From an uncultured Collinsella sp. (GTDB lineage: Bacteria > Actinomycetota > Coriobacteriia > Coriobacteriales > Coriobacteriaceae), in the NCBI GenBank assembly GCA_900541855.1, contig UQLD01000013.1, forward strand, positions 1 through 64,000: 64,000 nucleotides of DNA, read 5' to 3'. A model generated the notes under the pieces. It searched no databases, was not told the origin of the DNA, and saw only the letters and a program-made list of their open reading frames with translations. Within the stretch, counting starts at the first letter, position 1, and every line of letters begins with the position of its first letter. Below are positions 1 through 8,094 of the stretch, in pieces. The translations under genes and the position numbers were made by a program.

Positions 1-47
1 AATCGTCAATATCGGTCGGAGGGGTGGCTTTGTAAAGCCGTTTGTCT

Positions 48-93
48 CCACCCGCGTAGCGGGTGGTTTAAAGCTGGCCGCTGCGCGGCCAGC
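48..93. repeat. Two adjacent perfect hairpins
   Basis: Two hairpins lie side by side: arms CCACCCGC/GCGGGTGG (48-66, loop GTA) and GCTGGCCGC/GCGGCCAGC (73-93, loop TGC). They sit just downstream of the PTS gene stop on the minus strand. They could be a terminator pair, or the structured end of an IS200/IS605-type element lying outside the window. No transposase is visible here. Confidence 0.5.
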
Positions 94-127
94 GGACTAA
101 AGTCTTGAGTTAAAGTGCGCAGAAAGA

Positions 128-1570
128 CTAGTCCACCGAGATGTTGAGTGCCTTACCGCCCTCGTCCTTCTTGGTACCGATCACCATAGCGGCGACAAGA
201 GCCAGAACGAAAGCGACCACACCGGAGATGACAAGGCCGATAAAGCCCGTGTCGATGCCGGCAGGGTTAATAAAGCTCGGGAAACCGAGCGGGCCGGAGG
301 CGCCGAAGGCATAGAGCTTGGCACCCATGAGGCCGGCAATGGCGCCGCCTACACCAGCGGAAATAAAGGTTGCCCACATAAGGCGCTTACGCGGCAGCAA
401 GATGGCGTAAAGCGCAGGCTCGTTGACACCGAAAATCGAAGAGACAAGGGCGGGAATGTTGACGGCAGCATTTTCCTCGGAGTCCTTGGTTCGGATGATC
501 ATGCCAAGCACAGCGCCGGCGATGGCACAACCGCCTGCATACACGAGCGGGTTAATGAGGTCATAGCCGTAGGTTGCGACATCGAGGAACCACAGCGGGA
601 TGATACCCCAGTGCAGGCCGAACATGACGAGCAGGCTCCAGAACGTGCCGATGACGAAGCCGGCGATGGCGGGTTGGAAGTTGATGAGCATCAGAATGAT
701 CTGGGCAACGATGTTGGAGAGGACCGTCATGACCGGACCGACCACAAGCAGGCCAAGGATGCCGCAAATGAGGAGCGTCAGGATGTTGGAGAAGAACGAG
801 CTCACAAGCGCGGGCAGCGCGTTAGAAAGGGCCTTGTGTACCTTGGAGGCAATCCAGACGATAAAGATCGCAGGCAGAATCGTCGATGAGTAATTCTGCA
901 TGATCAGCGGGATGCCAAAAATATCACCGTAGACATTGGACTCGAAGACCGTGCCGGCGCCGAGCGTGTAGAGCGGATCTCCGCCCATAAGGCCAACGAG
1001 CGTCGGGTAGACGAGGATACCACCGAGCGCCATTCCCATAACGGGCTTAAGTCCGAACTTCTTGGCCGACGTCCAGCCAATGATTAGCGGAAAGTAATAG
1101 AAGACCGAATCTCCGATTGCCGAGAGCGTCACATAGGTATTGCTGTCCTTGGCAAGCCAACCGGCAACCGTGCAGAGCGCGAGCATCGACTTGATAAAGC
1201 CACCGGCCATAAGCACGCCAAGAACCGGCTGCAGAATCTCGGAAATGATGGCGAGCAGGCGCGAGAACGGATCGCCCTTCTTGACATTGTCGCCCTCATC
1301 GATATCGAGCGCGGGCTTGGTGTCGAACCCGCCAATCTGAACAAGGTCGTTGTAGACAGCCTCGACAGTGGCACCAATCACGACCTGATACTGTCCGCCA
1401 GCCTGGATGACGTCAACGACGCCCTTCGTCGCCTTAAGTTCATTGGTCTGGGCAAGTGATTCATCCTTGAGGTGGAAGCGGAGACGCGTAATGCAGTGGC
1501 TCACGTCTAACACATTGTCTCGACCACCGACCTTTGTGATGATTTCATCGCAAAGCTTCTGGTATTTCAT
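128..1570 (-). CDS. PTS transporter subunit EIIBC (glucoside/sucrose type)
   Basis: A 480-aa sugar-phosphotransferase permease that takes up and phosphorylates a sugar using phosphate from HPr and a separate EIIA. The N-terminal EIIB domain (about residues 1-85) has the phospho-cysteine at residue 26 in the context DVSHCITRLRF. The rest is a polytopic EIIC domain of the Glc superfamily. There is no fused EIIA, so one must come from elsewhere. The start is chosen at MKYQKLC because an AAAGGAG box lies just upstream; the longer open frame has no such support. It is last in a minus-strand series after two ceramidase-like genes and an amidohydrolase-fold gene, separated from them by about 190 bp. 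The substrate is unknown. Confidence 0.88.
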   Translation of the reverse strand: MKYQKLCDEIITKVGGRDNVLDVSHCITRLRFHLKDESLAQTNELKATKGVVDVIQAGGQYQVVIGATVEAVYNDLVQIGGFDTKPALDIDEGDNVKKGDPFSRLLAIISEILQPVLGVLMAGGFIKSMLALCTVAGWLAKDSNTYVTLSAIGDSVFYYFPLIIGWTSAKKFGLKPVMGMALGGILVYPTLVGLMGGDPLYTLGAGTVFESNVYGDIFGIPLIMQNYSSTILPAIFIVWIASKVHKALSNALPALVSSFFSNILTLLICGILGLLVVGPVMTVLSNIVAQIILMLINFQPAIAGFVIGTFWSLLVMFGLHWGIIPLWFLDVATYGYDLINPLVYAGGCAIAGAVLGMIIRTKDSEENAAVNIPALVSSIFGVNEPALYAILLPRKRLMWATFISAGVGGAIAGLMGAKLYAFGASGPLGFPSFINPAGIDTGFIGLVISGVVAFVLALVAAMVIGTKKDEGGKALNISVD

Positions 1571-1763
1571 GGAATTCTCCTTTTTCTGAGCGGGGTATAG
1601 CATCGATTTCAGGCCTCCGTAGTCGACGTGGGAGGGCAAGGAACCCGCTTCCCCCTTTGTAATCCGCGGACGCACGTACGCCCGGGATGGGAAACGGCAG
1701 AGAAAATGGAAGATGCCGATCACATGGCAGGGAGCCTCATTGGCCCATGTCACGCAATCAGGT

Positions 1764-2882
1764 CTACAGACGCGAATCTGCTGCGCCGAGAAGTCTCGTC
1801 GTCTGGCAGAACTTGTCACACAGACGTTCCGGTTCGCCCTGGGGAATCTGAGTACGCTCGGTCTCAAAGGAGAGGCCGTACTCGCGTGCCGGAAGGAAAT
1901 ACTCGAAATAGCCGTTGGTGTAACCGCAAACTATTCCCTCGACCGGGCATTCGCGCTTCATGCGAATACCCAGGTCGCTGCCGAGCTCACTCGGGAACAC
2001 AAAGAGATGCAGGCCGCCCAAACTGATGACGGCACACTTAAGCGTGAGCGAAAAGTCGTCATGGGCAACGGTGTGATAGAACGTCTGAGGCTCGATGCGG
2101 TCGAGAACGACCTCGCGATCGAGCTTGATCTGGGAAATCGCCTCGGCAAGACCGGTCGAAACGCGCTCGACCTCGGGAATGCCGCGTCCCTGGCGAAAAT
2201 TGCGGTCGCTACAGTCGCCAGCAGCACCGACGACCATGGCCGGATAGTAACCAAGACTCTGAGCGAGCTTTTTGCCGGTAAGACCGGCGAGTTCGCTCGT
2301 GAGCTCCGTGCAGTCGGGTCCGACGCAAGCGGAATGCACCGCCCAGTTCACAAAGCCCGCAAATGGCTTGCCTTCGGTATCGAAGAACGATACGACAATG
2401 ACCTCATTGTCGGCGAGTTCACCTGGGATGATGCGGTTGTCGTAGAAACCGGTGATGACCTGCTTGCCCAAGCGACAAATCGCGGGCTGTGCGTTGGCGC
2501 GGCACTCCTCAAAGCATTGGCAAATGGTATCGAGGAACCAGCGGTAGTAGTTCTCGTCGAATTTTCCCGTCCACCAGCTGCGGTGGTAAGCGACGATTGA
2601 AGTATGGTCGTGCGTCGCCGAGAGCAAAACGCAGTCACGGTCGATTCCATAGCGCTCGGCGAGCATTGTCTTGACTTCCTCGGCCATGCTTTCCTCGAAC
2701 TCGAGGACATCGGCATTAAAAAGAAACACTTCACGTTCGCCTTGCTGGAAGAGGATGGCGTTGGCGAAGACGTCATCATGGACGCCCGTCGCAGGTTCAA
2801 GACGGTTGGGAAGATTGCGGTAGCCAATCAGGTAGATGTCGCCCTGTGGGGTAATTTTGCGGCGCGCGTGTCCAATGTTCAT
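1764..2882 (-). CDS. Neutral/alkaline ceramidase N-domain-like hydrolase (first copy)
   Basis: A 372-aa protein resembling the N-terminal catalytic domain of neutral/alkaline non-lysosomal ceramidases, often annotated as alkaline ceramidase in bacteria. Visible family-like motifs are LLSATHDHT (about residue 85), WAVHSACVG (about 180) and GAAGDCSDRN (about 220), which would supply the metal site. It has no signal peptide, so it is probably cytoplasmic. The start is supported by an AAGGAG box upstream of ATG. It follows the other ceramidase-like gene by only 18 bp. The substrate is unlikely to be ceramide; an amide or sugar conjugate imported by the neighbouring PTS is possible but inferred. 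Confidence 0.7.
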   Translation of the reverse strand: MNIGHARRKITPQGDIYLIGYRNLPNRLEPATGVHDDVFANAILFQQGEREVFLFNADVLEFEESMAEEVKTMLAERYGIDRDCVLLSATHDHTSIVAYHRSWWTGKFDENYYRWFLDTICQCFEECRANAQPAICRLGKQVITGFYDNRIIPGELADNEVIVVSFFDTEGKPFAGFVNWAVHSACVGPDCTELTSELAGLTGKKLAQSLGYYPAMVVGAAGDCSDRNFRQGRGIPEVERVSTGLAEAISQIKLDREVVLDRIEPQTFYHTVAHDDFSLTLKCAVISLGGLHLFVFPSELGSDLGIRMKRECPVEGIVCGYTNGYFEYFLPAREYGLSFETERTQIPQGEPERLCDKFCQTTRLLGAADSRL

Positions 2883-2900
2883 GCACGTTCTCCTTCTGTG

Positions 2901-4148
2901 TCACGCCGCATTCAAGGCGGCAATGATGATTTCGACGAGACGCTCATGGGATCCGGCGGCAAAACCGGAGTTCATAGCCTCATAGGTGATTTTTTCGTAC
3001 GCGTCGGGAGCCGGTAGGTACTTCTGTCCGCCGTTGACGAGCGTGGCAAAGAACACAGAGCCGGACCGGGCGGCGCGCACAGTGGCGCCGAATGCACTCG
3101 AGACCTCGGGTTGTACGCCGACAAGCTCGACGTTTCCCAGCCGGAGCAGATAGACCCTCGTGCGCTGCTCGCCAGCGGCATGAAACTCATACGTTCGGTG
3201 CGGAGCCAAAGAGTGAAAATCGGCGCGTGTCTGAGCGGGCAGGAGAACGTCGACCGTGCGGGCATCGATGCCGGTAGCGTCATCCTCACGCGCCATGCGA
3301 GCGGCTTCGATCAAAGCATTGCCCAAGGCCTGCCCCTGCTGGTGCAGCATGCGGTATCCGTCCTCATGGGCATCGACCGTCTGCTTAACGCCGGCCGCAT
3401 CGAACATGACGTTCATGGCGCGCTCCGCCGGACCTTGGTCGCCCGCGGCGCCTGGCAGCAACAGGGCAACGCCGCCCAGCTCGCGCTCGAGTGACATGGC
3501 GGCAAAACCAAAGAGGTCTCCGCTCGCCATGCGCCTCCCCTCGGAGTCGCGCGACCCGTCGAGCACGGAGGACTGAACGTCCGCCGTCGCGAGCACGGCA
3601 ACATACTCGCCCCCGGCATCCCTTATGGCGAGTACGGGCATCGTGTGGTCGGCAAACCCCCTGGGATTCGAGCCCAACCACCAGCCGGCAGGCGTCTCAA
3701 TGTCGCGATTAACGTTCACGGGGCATTCGCCCTCCACAGTGGCGAGCGTGGCAGAGTGAATGCCCGCAACAGCGCGCTCGACAGCCGTGCGGGCGGCAGC
3801 GACGAGCGCTGCGCGATAGCGCTCGTTGCAATTGCGGGTAGCATCGTCGGCAAGATGCCCGGAAGTGCGGACGTGAGGCATGGAAAACGTGTGGGTAGGA
3901 ACCACCCAAGAATAAGCACCGCTGCAATTGGCGGCATCCTCAACAACCTCACGCAGATCGGCGAGTAGAGCCGGAGCGATCGAGGTGACCTCAAGCGAAA
4001 GGACGCAGGCGCGTCGCCCCGTCCCCTCGATGATAAGGGCACGGGCGAAGACCTCATGACGGAGTTCGTCGAAACCGTCGAACGGTAACACGTCCCCAAG
4101 ATCGATGGCCACACGAGCGGCCCCAGCCCTCATCTCTCCTTCGCCCAT
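2901..4148 (-). CDS. Neutral/alkaline ceramidase N-domain-like hydrolase (second copy)
   Basis: A 415-aa protein of the same broad fold as its downstream neighbour, with VVPTHTFSMPH (about residue 85), LLPGAAGDQGP (about 235) and VGVQPEVSSAFG near the C-terminus. Sequence identity to the neighbour looks low, so this is an old duplication or independent recruitment. The start MGEGEMRAG is chosen for its AGAGGGGAG box; the open frame extends 44 codons further but into the upstream gene. It starts 27 bp after the amidohydrolase stop, so co-translation is likely. The function is inferred only from the family. Confidence 0.65.
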   Translation of the reverse strand: MGEGEMRAGAARVAIDLGDVLPFDGFDELRHEVFARALIIEGTGRRACVLSLEVTSIAPALLADLREVVEDAANCSGAYSWVVPTHTFSMPHVRTSGHLADDATRNCNERYRAALVAAARTAVERAVAGIHSATLATVEGECPVNVNRDIETPAGWWLGSNPRGFADHTMPVLAIRDAGGEYVAVLATADVQSSVLDGSRDSEGRRMASGDLFGFAAMSLERELGGVALLLPGAAGDQGPAERAMNVMFDAAGVKQTVDAHEDGYRMLHQQGQALGNALIEAARMAREDDATGIDARTVDVLLPAQTRADFHSLAPHRTYEFHAAGEQRTRVYLLRLGNVELVGVQPEVSSAFGATVRAARSGSVFFATLVNGGQKYLPAPDAYEKITYEAMNSGFAAGSHERLVEIIIAALNAA

Positions 4149-4174
4149 GGCAGATACTCCCCTCTGATTGCCGC

Positions 4175-5209
4175 TCACTCGACACCGTACAGTTGCTGCG
4201 CCGTACCGCCAAGCACAAGGTCGCTGTCTGTATCGCTCAGATTTGCAGCGCGAACGCAGGCGACACCCTCGGTGAGCCACTCGCGTTTGACGGGATAGCT
4301 CGTGCCAAAAACAATATGGTCTGCACCCAGCACGTCAACCGCGCAGGCGAGGAGTGTCTTGCCCCAAGGCTGGGCATGGGACATGTCGAAATAGATGTTG
4401 TTCTCGAGGTGCCTGGAAACGGTCTCGGTATCGACCTGAAAACGGCCAGAAGCATCAGAGCGCTTGGGACCATGAGGCAGCAGCATCTCCTTGAACGCAA
4501 AGTATGCGCCGCCGAGCATGGAGTGGACCATCTTGATATTGGGATAGCGCTCAAAGAAATCACCAAAGATCTCTCGGCCGATCGCCGTAGTTTGGTCGAC
4601 GCAGCGGCCATAAGAGCGGCGAAGGTTGTCGTACGCGAGAAGCGACTCGTTCTCGACCGGCACGGGAACATGGTGCACGTAAACGGTGACATGGCGTTCG
4701 TTCAGGTGCTCGAAAAAGCTCGAGAAGACCTGGTCGTCGAGATAGCGCTTGCCGTAGTGAGCGCAGAGCTGCACGCCCGCAAAACCATCGTCGAGCCTGC
4801 GGTCGAGCTCCTCCAAATTCGCTTTGGTGCCAAAGGGCGGCACGGCGACAAGCGGAATCAGACGGCCATTTGACGCCTTCGCGTCAGCAGCCATACCGTC
4901 GTTGAAACGCCGGCACATCTCGAGCGACATCCACTCGTGGCAGCCGGGGAGCTTGAGGATCGCCTTGTCGACCCCCGCCTCATCCATATCGGCCAAGCGC
5001 TTCTCGAGGGTGTAGTCGCCCTCAATGTAGTTAAGACCCGGAGAACCGGCGGGCATCTCGATCACGATCTGTCGTTTGCCGGCGGAATTCATGGTCAGAT
5101 AGCCTTCGGTGTCATAGGCGCGGGGTACCTCGGCCAAAAACTGTTCGCAGAGCGTCTCGTCATGAAAGATGTGCTCGTCGAACCAGTAGGAATTTGCATC
5201 GATAATCAT
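4175..5209 (-). CDS. Amidohydrolase-fold protein (ACMSD/amidohydrolase-2 type) lacking several metal ligands
   Basis: A 344-aa TIM-barrel protein of the amidohydrolase-2 family, which usually hydrolyses or decarboxylates small acids using one divalent metal. His179 (VYVHHVP), His229 (KMVHSM) and the C-terminal FGxxYP loop are visible. The usual N-terminal HxH is absent (MIIDANSYW), and the usual Asp of the GSDYP loop is Ser304 (FGTSYP). It may therefore use a different metal site or have another role. It is first in the minus-strand unit with the ceramidase-like and PTS genes. A palindrome lies about 80 bp upstream of its start. Confidence 0.72.
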   Translation of the reverse strand: MIIDANSYWFDEHIFHDETLCEQFLAEVPRAYDTEGYLTMNSAGKRQIVIEMPAGSPGLNYIEGDYTLEKRLADMDEAGVDKAILKLPGCHEWMSLEMCRRFNDGMAADAKASNGRLIPLVAVPPFGTKANLEELDRRLDDGFAGVQLCAHYGKRYLDDQVFSSFFEHLNERHVTVYVHHVPVPVENESLLAYDNLRRSYGRCVDQTTAIGREIFGDFFERYPNIKMVHSMLGGAYFAFKEMLLPHGPKRSDASGRFQVDTETVSRHLENNIYFDMSHAQPWGKTLLACAVDVLGADHIVFGTSYPVKREWLTEGVACVRAANLSDTDSDLVLGGTAQQLYGVE

Positions 5210-5290
5210 TGGTTGGAACCGCCTTTCATCTTGTTGAAAACATTCTAGAAAAGCAGGTACCCGGACATCAATTCCAGCTTAAGCCCACTG

Positions 5291-5307
5291 TATTCCATTT
5301 TGGAATA
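5291..5307. promoter_or_regulatory. Candidate operator upstream of the amidohydrolase/ceramidase/PTS unit
   Basis: A perfect inverted repeat, TATTCCA-TTT-TGGAATA, about 82 bp upstream of the first start codon of the unit. No regulator gene for the unit is adjacent. The spacing suits a repressor or activator site, but binding is inferred. Confidence 0.4.
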
Positions 5308-5377
5308 GAACTTACCGCTCACACGCGAACCTCGCCCGCTCAACGAGACAAGCGCTAACAGCACGGGCTTAGACAGA

Positions 5378-5414
5378 AAACGGTCGGCCCGCATCCGTTG
5401 CGGGCCGACCGTTT
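5378..5414 (-). terminator. Terminator of the HTH-aminotransferase gene
   Basis: A perfect 16-bp stem, starting AAACGGTCGGCCC, with a 5-nt loop. On the minus strand it is followed by a T-rich TTTTCTG tail. It lies about 20 bp after the aminotransferase stop. Confidence 0.85.
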
Positions 5415-5435
5415 CATTACAGGCTACCTTTGCCG

Positions 5436-6956
5436 TTACGCCTGGCGGTAATGATCGAAGAAGTCAGCGAGGTCTTCGAGCGACTCTTTGAGCACTTCCA
5501 TGCGCGGCAGGTACACGATGCGGAAGTGATCGGGCTCGGCCCAGTTAAAGCCGCCGCCGCGCGTGATCAGAATCTTCTTCTCGTGCAGCAGGTCGAGGGC
5601 AAACTGCTCGTCATCGGTGATGTTGAACTTCTTAACATCCATCTTGGGGAAGATGTAGAACGCCGCACGCGGCTTAACCACCGAGATGCCGTCAATCTTG
5701 CTGAGTGCCTCATACACAAAGTTGCGCTGCTCGTAGACACGGCCGCCGGGACGGATGTAGTCGTTAACGGACTGATGGCCACCGAGTGCCGTCTGAACGA
5801 TCGACTGAGCCGGCACGTTGGAGCACAGGCGCATGTTGGAGAGCATGTTGATGCCCATGATGAAGTCGCTCATGCAGCGCTGGTTGCCCGAAAGCACCAT
5901 CCAGCCTATACGATAGCCCGCAATCATGTGCGACTTGGAAAGGCCACTAAAGGTAACGCAGGGCAGGTCGGGGGCGAGCGAGGCAATCGAGACGTGCTCG
6001 TAGCCGTCCATGCACAGGCGGTCGTAGATCTCATCGGCAAAAATCATCAGCTGATGCCTGCGTGCAACCTCGACGATGCCCTCGAGCACCTCGCGCGGAT
6101 AGACGGAACCCGTGGGGTTGTTGGGGTTGATGATGACGAGGGCTTTGGTCGCGCTCGTGATCTTGGACTCCATATCCTCCAGGTCGGGATACCAATCCGC
6201 CTGCTCATCGCACAGATAGTGCACGGGATGACCACCGGCAAGTGTTGCGCACGCCGTCCAGAGCGGATAGTCGGGGCTGGGGATCAGAATCTCGTCGCCA
6301 TTGTCGAGCAGCGCGTTCATCGAAAGCTGAATGAGCTCGGACACGCCGTTGCCTGTGTAGATATGCTCCATCTGAACGTTGGGCAGACCCTTGATCTGCG
6401 AATACTGCATAATCGCCTTGCGCGCGGAGAACAGGCCGCGCGAGTTGGAATAGCCTTCGCAGTCGGGCAGCTGCTGGCGCATGTCCTTGATAACCTCGTC
6501 GGGCGTGCGGAAACCGAAGGGCGCCGGGTTGCCGATATTGAGCTTGAGGATGCGCTCGCCTTCGTCCTCCATACGGGCAGCCTCGTCGACGACGGGGCCG
6601 CGCACGTCATACAGAACGTTCTCGAGTTTGGTGGATTTGGAAAAAGTACGCATGGTGGTGCTCCTTGGAATTTGAGCTGAGGGATGGGGTTCGGGCTTGG
6701 AAACGTTGCGGGACGATGATGCCTCGCCCTGATCGGCGTCACCGGCGAGCAGCCAGGTAACATCGACCTCCAAGATGCGGGCGAGCAGCTCTGCCACGTC
6801 GCGCCGCGGAATCGTCTTGCCGCTCACATATTGGCTCATCTGACTCTTGCCGAGTTTTTTGCCGAGCATCTCCGATGCGCGGATTACGTCCGACTGGCGA
6901 ACGTCGCGATCGGACATAGCCTGTCGCAGGCGATTACTAAACGTCTCTTGGGCCAC
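5436..6956 (-). CDS. Bifunctional HTH-domain protein / alanine-type aminotransferase
   Basis: A 506-aa fusion. Residues ~1-75 form an XRE-like helix-turn-helix (VRQSDVIRASEMLG ... SQMSQYVSGKTIPRR). After a linker comes a full fold-type I PLP aminotransferase similar to AlaA, with NPNNPTG, DEIYDRL and the PLP lysine in SGLSKSHMIAGYRIGW. It probably makes alanine or another amino acid from pyruvate and glutamate, and may sense this for its own control. The GTG start (VAQETF) is chosen for an AAGGAGG box 5 nt upstream. A second strong start, AAGGAG then ATG at 6653 (MRTFSKS), would give the aminotransferase alone. Repeated GTTCAATTT sites lie in the promoter. Confidence 0.88.
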   Translation of the reverse strand: MAQETFSNRLRQAMSDRDVRQSDVIRASEMLGKKLGKSQMSQYVSGKTIPRRDVAELLARILEVDVTWLLAGDADQGEASSSRNVSKPEPHPSAQIPRSTTMRTFSKSTKLENVLYDVRGPVVDEAARMEDEGERILKLNIGNPAPFGFRTPDEVIKDMRQQLPDCEGYSNSRGLFSARKAIMQYSQIKGLPNVQMEHIYTGNGVSELIQLSMNALLDNGDEILIPSPDYPLWTACATLAGGHPVHYLCDEQADWYPDLEDMESKITSATKALVIINPNNPTGSVYPREVLEGIVEVARRHQLMIFADEIYDRLCMDGYEHVSIASLAPDLPCVTFSGLSKSHMIAGYRIGWMVLSGNQRCMSDFIMGINMLSNMRLCSNVPAQSIVQTALGGHQSVNDYIRPGGRVYEQRNFVYEALSKIDGISVVKPRAAFYIFPKMDVKKFNITDDEQFALDLLHEKKILITRGGGFNWAEPDHFRIVYLPRMEVLKESLEDLADFFDHYRQA

Positions 6957-6977
6957 AGGAACCTCCTTGCTGGCAAA

Positions 6978-7059
6978 GTTCAATTTATAGAACACGAATT
7001 GAACCAAGGTTCAATTTAGCAAGCAGTATAGCGCCGTACCTCATTCGAAAGTTCAATTT
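6978..7059. promoter_or_regulatory. Operator cluster of GTTCAATTT sites upstream of the HTH-aminotransferase
   Basis: Three copies of GTTCAATTT at 6978-6986, 7009-7017 and 7051-7059. The middle one forms a perfect palindrome, AATTGAACC-AA-GGTTCAATT (6997-7016). A TATACT -10-like box on the minus strand lies at 7024-7029, so protein bound here would block transcription. The HTH domain of the adjacent gene is the obvious candidate ligand (inference). Confidence 0.6.
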
Positions 7060-7118
7060 CATAAGAAAACGTACCGAACTTCGAGATTTGCCCAAAGCGG
7101 ACAATGACGTGCACGCGT

Positions 7119-7976
7119 TTAGAGGTATTCAAGGAATCGAGCGGCGGCAAGCGAAACGTCGGCCGTGCGATATATCGCATTGATCTGCCGATGGGGATGC
7201 CCCTCGAGCGGACGCACGGCAACATCGAACTGACAGCGGCGCAAGATGAGCGCAGGAAGAACGCTCACGCCCAGGCCATCCTCCACCATAGCCATAATCG
7301 CATAGTCATCCCAGGTCGACAGCTTGGAGCGCACCGTCAGCCCCGCCCGACGAAACAGCGGCGTAATCTCATCATCGGTGCCGCGTTCCAGCAGGATAAA
7401 CTGCTCGTTGGCCAAATCGGCAAGAGAGACGACCTCTTCAGTGGCAAGCAAAGAGTCTGCCGGCACTACCGCCATCAACTCGTCGCGCACCAAAGACCGC
7501 GACGTCATGCCATTTTCTCGGGGCTCATGCGGGATAAAGCCCAGATCGCAGCGGCCCTCTGCCACCCATTGTTCAATCTCTGAATAGTCGCCCATCAGCA
7601 GCTCGTAATCAATGTCTGGATAATCGGCACGAAAACGAGCAATCACCGGCGGCAGCACGTGGGTCGCCACGCTCGAAAACGTACCGATGCAGATTTTGCC
7701 GCGCATGAGCCCACGCATCTCATCCACGCGTCGCTGCAAGCGAACGAATTCCTCGCAGAGCGCCTCGACAGCCGGCATGACCTGTCGCCCGTCAGCAGAA
7801 AGAGCCACGCCCTCGCGACTGCGGTCGAGCACCTTAAAGCCCCAATCGGCCTCAAGATCGGCCACCATACGGCTCACGCCCGATTGCGAATAGCTCAGGC
7901 GCTCGGCGGCGCGCGTAAAGCTTCCGGCGCGCACTGTCTCGAGCAGCACCTGCATCTTTTGAATATTCGTTTCCAC
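7119..7976 (-). CDS. LysR family transcriptional regulator
   Basis: A 285-aa LysR regulator: N-terminal winged helix (LETVRAGSFTRAAERLSYSQ SGVSRMVADLE) and a periplasmic-binding-protein-like effector domain (about 90-285). The start is placed at GTG (VETNIQK), which has a GGAGG box; the upstream ATG has none. It is divergent from an EamA transporter gene 118 bp away and probably controls it. The gene layout resembles the LysR/EamA pair at 39.1-41.0 kb. Confidence 0.88.
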   Translation of the reverse strand: METNIQKMQVLLETVRAGSFTRAAERLSYSQSGVSRMVADLEADWGFKVLDRSREGVALSADGRQVMPAVEALCEEFVRLQRRVDEMRGLMRGKICIGTFSSVATHVLPPVIARFRADYPDIDYELLMGDYSEIEQWVAEGRCDLGFIPHEPRENGMTSRSLVRDELMAVVPADSLLATEEVVSLADLANEQFILLERGTDDEITPLFRRAGLTVRSKLSTWDDYAIMAMVEDGLGVSVLPALILRRCQFDVAVRPLEGHPHRQINAIYRTADVSLAAARFLEYL

Positions 7977-8094
7977 GGCAGTCCTCCATCCTTGCATGAG
8001 CTTTTGTCATGTCAGCCATGCATTATATTCGTTTTTCTTCTAAAGCCAGTTCACCCATAGTGAAGTTGCTCGGATATAGAGGGGATGTCAGCGC

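Noticed and set aside
5430..6680. 416-codon plus-strand frame
   Set aside because: Mirror of the aminotransferase gene; typical high-GC shadow.
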